DNA of 64,000 nt from the NCBI GenBank assembly GCA_002633005.1, contig NMRA01000075.1, forward strand, positions 485,950 through 549,949, read 5' to 3'. The DNA comes from Phoronis australis. Taxonomy: Eukaryota; Phoronida; Phoronidae. Positions 59,470-64,000 of the stretch are shown here, in pieces (position 1 is the stretch's first letter; every line of letters begins with the position of its first letter). The notes beneath the pieces are model-generated. The model saw only the letters and a program-made list of their open reading frames with translations, had not been told where the DNA came from and ran no database searches. The position numbers and the translations under genes are program-made.

Positions 59470-60285
59470 TTGTGTGCTGATACAACGGGTGGGATTTTAC
59501 TTGATGTTTTACTGATAACATCGATACTAAGATGAACAGATTGACTTGTGGCACCCGTGTGGCGTGAATGCACGTTGTGTTTGACTATTCTCTTTTCTAG
59601 TTTTGGCTCTAAGTTCACCTTTATCATCAGTTCACGATCTCCAGTTTACGGTGACATTGAAAAAGATTTAGACAATTGTAATACACATACTTATTGTGAT
59701 TTTCCCAAATCATAGTCAACATGTTGTCATTAACGTCACTTCAACTACACACTGTAGTGATTTACACAGGAAATCAACAATATTATAGCTTTTCTATCAT
59801 AATATTAATCTTTTATCACACATATCTCAAAATTGTTCTCACAAAAATAAATAAGTTTATTGCTTTAAGGAAATCAATATTACAAATCCATTGAACATTT
59901 CCAAGGAATTACTTTTGGAATGTATTAGACTAAATCATCCCTGAATCATAGACAATGTATTTAGGACTGATTGATAGTATAATAGTCTCTCACAGGTAAT
60001 CAACAACAATATGAAAGCAATTTCTACAATAATCATAGACATATATTTTCTTTTAAAATACAATTGGTCAGAACAATTGTATGTAAGTATTGCCCAATGA
60101 CACTTAGTATGGCCATTTAGATCTACTTAAACACTATAAAAATGTACTGGTCCTGTTAAAGATTCTTTTGAAATAACACAAATATAGAAAGAAACTTGAG
60201 GAAAAAAGGTTCAAAACAAAACGTCAAAATACTATCACATCAGACAACTCCACAAACACTTTAAATCTGAATAAACTATAGTGAC
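59470..60285. other. AT-rich spacer inside the element
   Basis: Very AT-rich with no open coding signal. The spacer separates the plus-strand exon candidates from the minus-strand zinc-finger region. Confidence 0.5.
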
Positions 60286-60316
60286 TTAACAACCTTCACC
60301 ACTTGACTTAATGATT

Positions 60317-60553
60317 TCATTCATGACGTTTCTGCTTGCTATGCCTGTAGAAGGAGGCATACTGTTTGCATGACATGCCACATTCACCACAAAAAGAAGT
60401 GTCCTCGCGCTGTGACGCAGTTTCGCATAAGGTCCCTCTTTCCGTGAAACATTGATCGCAGATAGGACACTGCATCGACTTGGTTCTTGAGCACGATGCT
60501 TCATGCTGTGTTTTACTATTTTGGTAAAAATCTTGACGCATGCAACGTGTCAA
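60317..60553 (-). CDS. C2H2-type zinc-finger ORF (C-terminal part)
   Basis: The frame is open from 60553 (first ATG at 60541) to TGA at 60317. Near residue 30 it has a Cys cluster, CPICDQCFTERGTLC, lacking the expected His pair. It ends with a good finger: CGECGMSCKQYASFYRHSKQ then KRHE, i.e. C-x2-C-x12-H-x5-H. Such fingers bind DNA or RNA and are common in host regulators and in transposon proteins. It lies within the inverted-repeat element, downstream of the exon at 60620-60759 on the same strand. No splice link is proven. It could be an independent exon or a decayed gene end. Confidence 0.45.
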   Translation of the reverse strand: MTRCMRQDFYQNSKTQHEASCSRTKSMQCPICDQCFTERGTLCETASQREDTSFCGECGMSCKQYASFYRHSKQKRHE

Positions 60554-60619
60554 TTACAAGTCTGGTTAAGGTCTTAATTTATTGTAGGGTCACTGTATTT
60601 TGTTGCCATGTGGTCATAC

Positions 60620-60759
60620 TAAGTCGTTTTCTTAGTTCCTGAACGAGGCTCCACAACACACAAACACAATCCGTTGTGACATGCAGCAGTTGTTCTACTC
60701 TTTTTTCGAAAGCGTGGACGTTTACACCCTGAAGGACTGGTCGTCTGGCTACAGTTCAA
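60620..60759 (-). CDS. Candidate Cys-rich terminal exon
   Basis: A strong acceptor (GTTTGATTTTTTCAG) ends at 60760. The next 46 codons run in frame to TAG at 60620: LNCSQTTSPSGCKRPRFRKK, then TTAACHNGLCLC, then EPRSGTKKTT. The pattern is Cys residues around a basic patch, with a C-x3-5-C-x-C end. This suggests a small metal-binding or nucleic-acid-binding tail. I cannot assign a family. It lies inside the element, upstream on the minus strand of the C2H2 ORF. Confidence 0.4.
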
Positions 60760-61519
60760 CTGAAAAAATCAAACGCATTCAGTTATAATTGTTAGGCTAA
60801 ATGTCACATAGAAATAATGAAAAAACGATGAAATGTAATTAATAATCAACCCATTAACTAATTCAGGCTCCGTATTATTCTAAAATTATTGACATACTGC
60901 CGTAACTTGAACGACTATTCAGTCCAACGCAAAGAAAAAAATGCGCGTTCACGGTCGCTTTTTTGCGTTCATGATCGCCATAGAGAATTAACGACTTCGT
61001 TCCCGATCGCCGTCTCACACAAGGACCTGTTTGCATTGGTAAATATCTCAAATTGTTTCCCAAATTATAACTAAAAAGGTGTCACCAGGGACGATTAAAC
61101 TCAAACGTCACACGTCTCTACTTAAGAACCCTGGAATTGTTAACAACATGTAGAAATTGTCAATTTTACGAGGCGCAAGGCATTTTACCGAAAGCCATTG
61201 CTTTTTGAGCTCTTTATGTAAAAAAAATAAGCAAAAGCCAGGTATTATTTTAGATCCATAACAAAGGTTAGACTCTGACGCTTTTTTGTGTGTAGCATTC
61301 GTACCAAAGTGGCCTCTATTTATTCAGAAAATGACACTTGAACTCACCGGATACGTCACTGTCGTCTGCCATTTTTGGTGCAAGGTCTCGTTCTCGATCG
61401 CAGTTGGCCGGGGTGATTATGCTCAAACCATTATGTATGCACACAAGTTTCTACCACGATACAGAAGGGCATCAGACACGTGTTGGTTTTGTGGCTAAGC
61501 AACCAGGGTGGTGGCCGGT

Positions 61520-61803
61520 TTATTGTTTCACCAGTTTCTCATAAACTTCCTTGTTGAGTGGTCCGCCGTCTAGTTTCCAGGGGAAAACTGAAAGAGTAAG
61601 TCACGCGAGATGTGTCGAACACGACCAAAGAAATGTTATTGACATCTGCTCTGCTACGGTTGTAAAATGCAATCTAAGGATGGGGCACTTACCAAAGGAA
61701 ATGTCGCGAGTACGTTGTTAATTCGTTGAACGAGAGGGACGTATCCAAGGCCACGTGATGTTCGGAGACATTCAGTTACCGTTCGAAACTCGCCCACTAA
61801 TAA
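61520..61803 (-). CDS. Two-exon gene end, unknown protein
   Basis: Exon A (61693-61803) follows an acceptor (AACTTTTATCTTCAAG) and encodes 37 codons, LLVGEFRTVTECLRTSRGLG then YVPLVQRINNVLATFPL. It ends in phase 0 at TTG|GTAAGT. After a 105 bp intron with a good acceptor (TTACTCTTTCAG), exon B starts at 61587. In phase it would read FSPGN then stop (61570). In another phase it reads FPWKLDGGPLNKEVYEKLVK then Q and stop at 61520. The second reading is supported by the diverged copy at 34658-34690 (NKELLEKLIK then stop). The mismatch means either an alternative donor, a frameshift or a pseudogene. Family not recognised. Confidence 0.35.
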
Positions 61804-61809
61804 CTTGAA

Positions 61810-62361
61810 GATAAAAGTTAATTGGTGTTTTTCACGAGTTCGGTGGACATGAGGCGATTTTGAAAGTTGTTAAAAACAAGTTTCCGATAACCAGCGTGCA
61901 CAAATCCACATACAGAATAAAAGAGTACAAATGTTACCGTCTGTCACACTTAAGGAACATCTTGGTATGGCGCTGCTAGTTTTAAAGTCTATGAAGATTC
62001 ATCGATATGGTCTCATTTCAGACACAATGACCTCTCGTTATTAAATCCACTTATGTCTTGTACTTACAGTTACTCTACAGTTAAACTCTTGTTTAGCACT
62101 CGACGCCAATGGTGCATTAGCAGGTGAAATACAGAGAATTTGATGAAACAAAACTGAGTTTAGAGTAATTTTAATAGAAATCTGCAGTGTATTATAAGGA
62201 CTCTAAACACTGTTTTGCTGATTTCAACCAATTCTCGTTCTGTCTATTGCTAAACCACCATTGGGGTCGAGTGATAACAACAGATTTCAACTAAAACCGC
62301 ATTTTAAATTTGACAAGGAGTAGGTTCTTGGTGGGACACCTTTCCCTACAGTTCGTTTGAC
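61810..62361. other. Spacer before repeat Z copy 2
   Basis: No supported coding. The right part (62198-62385) is shared with 51127-51310. Confidence 0.45.
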
Positions 62362-64000
62362 CATAGATTATAGACAACAGATTTGCAACTCTGCCATTTA
62401 CTTAGTAATAAGTGCTAACCAAGAGGCGCTGCCACTCTCCTAAATTATTTGGTGCAGTTTCTGGTTAGTGTATTTTGACGGGAAATTCTCACATCTATTT
62501 TGATATCCAGCACAACGAAAAAAAATTGTTTCGGCATTGAAACGATGTTCAAAGTCTTCCAATAGTAGAAGTGTTGGCATCGTGAGTACTTTTGGCAATG
62601 CTACTGGTAATTAATTACAAAATTCAAACTTTTGGTGCCGACTGATTATGTCATCTGCTTGCCCAATAGCAGCATAGCTATCGGACAGCTTGTGATTTAT
62701 GGTTCACATAGGCCTACTGGGAAAACTACGAAAGCATGTTTGTGCACAAATTCCAAGGAGTACCTGTGAATGCAAAAGATACTTATATAATGTTTTGGTT
62801 TACAAAAATATTATTTTTTTCGAATTAAAAATGCGCATCTGCAACGATTTGACTAGTTTAAACTTTGCATGTTTATAAATCAACAATCTCAAGTGAGCAA
62901 TACTGGGAAGTGTTGAGTGGCCCTTAAAACGACCGTTGGTTGTACTGTACATGAGCCTCAGGTACAGCGTCAAATAGTTCTTAAAGGAACAGTTGAATGA
63001 TTCAAGATAAATCACACAGTATACCATGCTCACTCAAGTACTGAAGGTCCCCTTCATTCAAGTTTTCATCTGGGAACTTTGGATGAAAACAGAGGAGATG
63101 ACGATATCGATGACAGTTGTAACACCTGTTCTCCAACGTTTTCACGAACCCTGCCTCTTACAGTTCTTGTTCCTGGATTCCGAAGTAACCCTGAACCCTG
63201 GGGAAAAAACATACATGCACAACAGAAACGAATCGAATTTCTATAACCATTGCCTTCGTACGATTTCGTGTTGCTGTCGCCAGACTGATGTTCCTCCCTA
63301 ACATCAATGTCGAAAATCGACGTTACAGGTGATATAAACTTGTATCCTTTGTTTCTAACTTTTAACCCATTTTTTAAGAAAGACGTGTACTGGTTTTGTC
63401 TAATGTTGATAGAGCATAACTTTTGGTTTTTACAATGCATTAATTGTGTTGAATGCATTCATATTAAGTAGCTTCATTGAGTTGAACGAAAAATAAATTA
63501 AATGTAACACAATAAAGTTTTGAAAATATATAGAGCAGTAACAGGACTCCCTAAGATTTGAGCTGTTTTGGAAAACTTTACGCCGTTGGTGATCTGTTTG
63601 GTTCATGCATTTACGGCGGGAAAATAATAGACCAAGTATCGTGCACGTGTTCAATGTAGCAACACTTTGTATCTAATACTTGTTTGGCCAATCTGTTGAT
63701 ACAGTAAATTTCCTGATTTATGCCCATCCTGATTTGACAGCAACTTGAGCTTGTTGGGTTCTATCATATATTGGGTTGGCATTGGGACCCACATGGTGCT
63801 TACTCGAATGAGCTTCATTTTACCAACTATTTCAAATTGTGTAGGTGAAGTAAATGAACAAAGTGGGTGATTATCATCACCCGGCCGGAATTTCATCATT
63901 AGTATATTTTGCCGAGTGCTCAATTTTTCTGAGACAAGGGATTGTCAGATTTGTAAGGTAGAAGTGTTTCGCTTGATTTCCAGGTCTATGGCGTTAATTA
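62362..64000 (+). repeat. Long repeat Z, copy 2 (cut by window end)
   Basis: Direct-orientation partner of 39187-40715, at roughly 85 percent identity by eye. It contains about 85 extra bases after TATAGACAACAGATTTGC. The frames at 63026 (plus) and 63066-63458 (minus) only partly match those of copy 1. The hairpin pair is present but mutated. The window ends close to where copy 1 ends. Confidence 0.92.

Larger units (their letters stand above)
58366..61416. mobile_element. DNA transposon-like element with CACCCCGGCCAAC ends
   Basis: The left end ATCACCCCGGCCAACC then TGCGATCGAGAACG (58366-58394) is mirrored on the right as CGTTCTCGATCGCAGTTGGC then CGGGGTGAT (61388-61416). GATCG-GAACGC subterminal units recur inside both ends (58776-58850 and 60940-61010) in opposite orientation. 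Enclosed are two plus-strand exon candidates, a minus-strand Cys-rich exon and a C2H2 ORF, which fits a roughly 3 kb coding element. A complication is that sequence outside the right end is also shared with 34.66-34.80 kb. The true boundary could therefore lie farther out, or the element may have inserted into a duplicated gene tail. No superfamily is assigned. Confidence 0.5.

Noticed and set aside
1-64000. Bacterial or phage genes and operons
   Set aside because: There are no long packed frames, no ribosome-binding sites in register and no bacterial RNA genes; U5 snRNA and introns show it is eukaryotic.

Overview
The window is animal nuclear DNA, most likely from an anthozoan cnidarian such as a stony coral. 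It is AT-rich and has no operons, no bacterial gene packing and no CRISPR array. It carries two U5 spliceosomal RNA genes, CA/GT microsatellites, many interspersed repeats, splice-signal-bounded exon fragments and abundant TACATGTA motifs. The lineage call rests partly on remembered repeat and protein families (multi-copy NAGCYHS-type proteins, short GGCGGAT-ended elements). It is an inference, not a database result.

Most of the 64 kb is intergenic or intronic and dominated by repeats; most open frames under about 150 codons look like chance. The firmest genes are the U5 snRNAs at 37947-38062 and 42730-42847. They sit in a duplicated unit of about 370 bp and flank one copy of a long repeat (Z, 39187-40715). 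A second Z copy (62362 to the window end) lies 23 kb away. Z carries two tandem hairpins resembling histone 3' stem-loops.

Protein-coding evidence, left to right: a first-exon candidate (2682-2885, minus); a 152-codon minus-strand ORF (3300-3758) with a signal-peptide-like start and an ...FRYGK end, read as a candidate secreted peptide precursor; a frameshifted multi-copy family gene (14825-15822, plus); a short first-exon candidate (18613-18669, minus); a frameshifted first exon with a Tudor/chromo-barrel-like motif (21821-22028, minus); candidate exons at 24.2-24.5 and 26.6-27.6 kb (minus); a LINE C-terminal remnant (48067-48333, plus); and a cluster at 58.4-61.8 kb.

That last cluster lies in or beside an inverted-repeat-bounded element (58366-61416), read as a DNA transposon. 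Its ends are CACCCCGGCCAAC plus GCGATCGAGAACG repeats. Inside are two plus-strand exon candidates, a minus-strand Cys-rich terminal exon and a C2H2 finger ORF. Immediately outside its right end is a two-exon minus-strand gene end whose tail and 3' flank are duplicated at 34.66-34.97 kb.

Repeats include three copies of a 150-160 bp GGCGGAT-ended element, two related elements, a 1.3 kb foldback element (23640-24942), repeats X, Y and R, two tRNA-like SINE heads, several perfect palindromes and two microsatellites. No complete multi-exon protein gene can be assembled from sequence alone.
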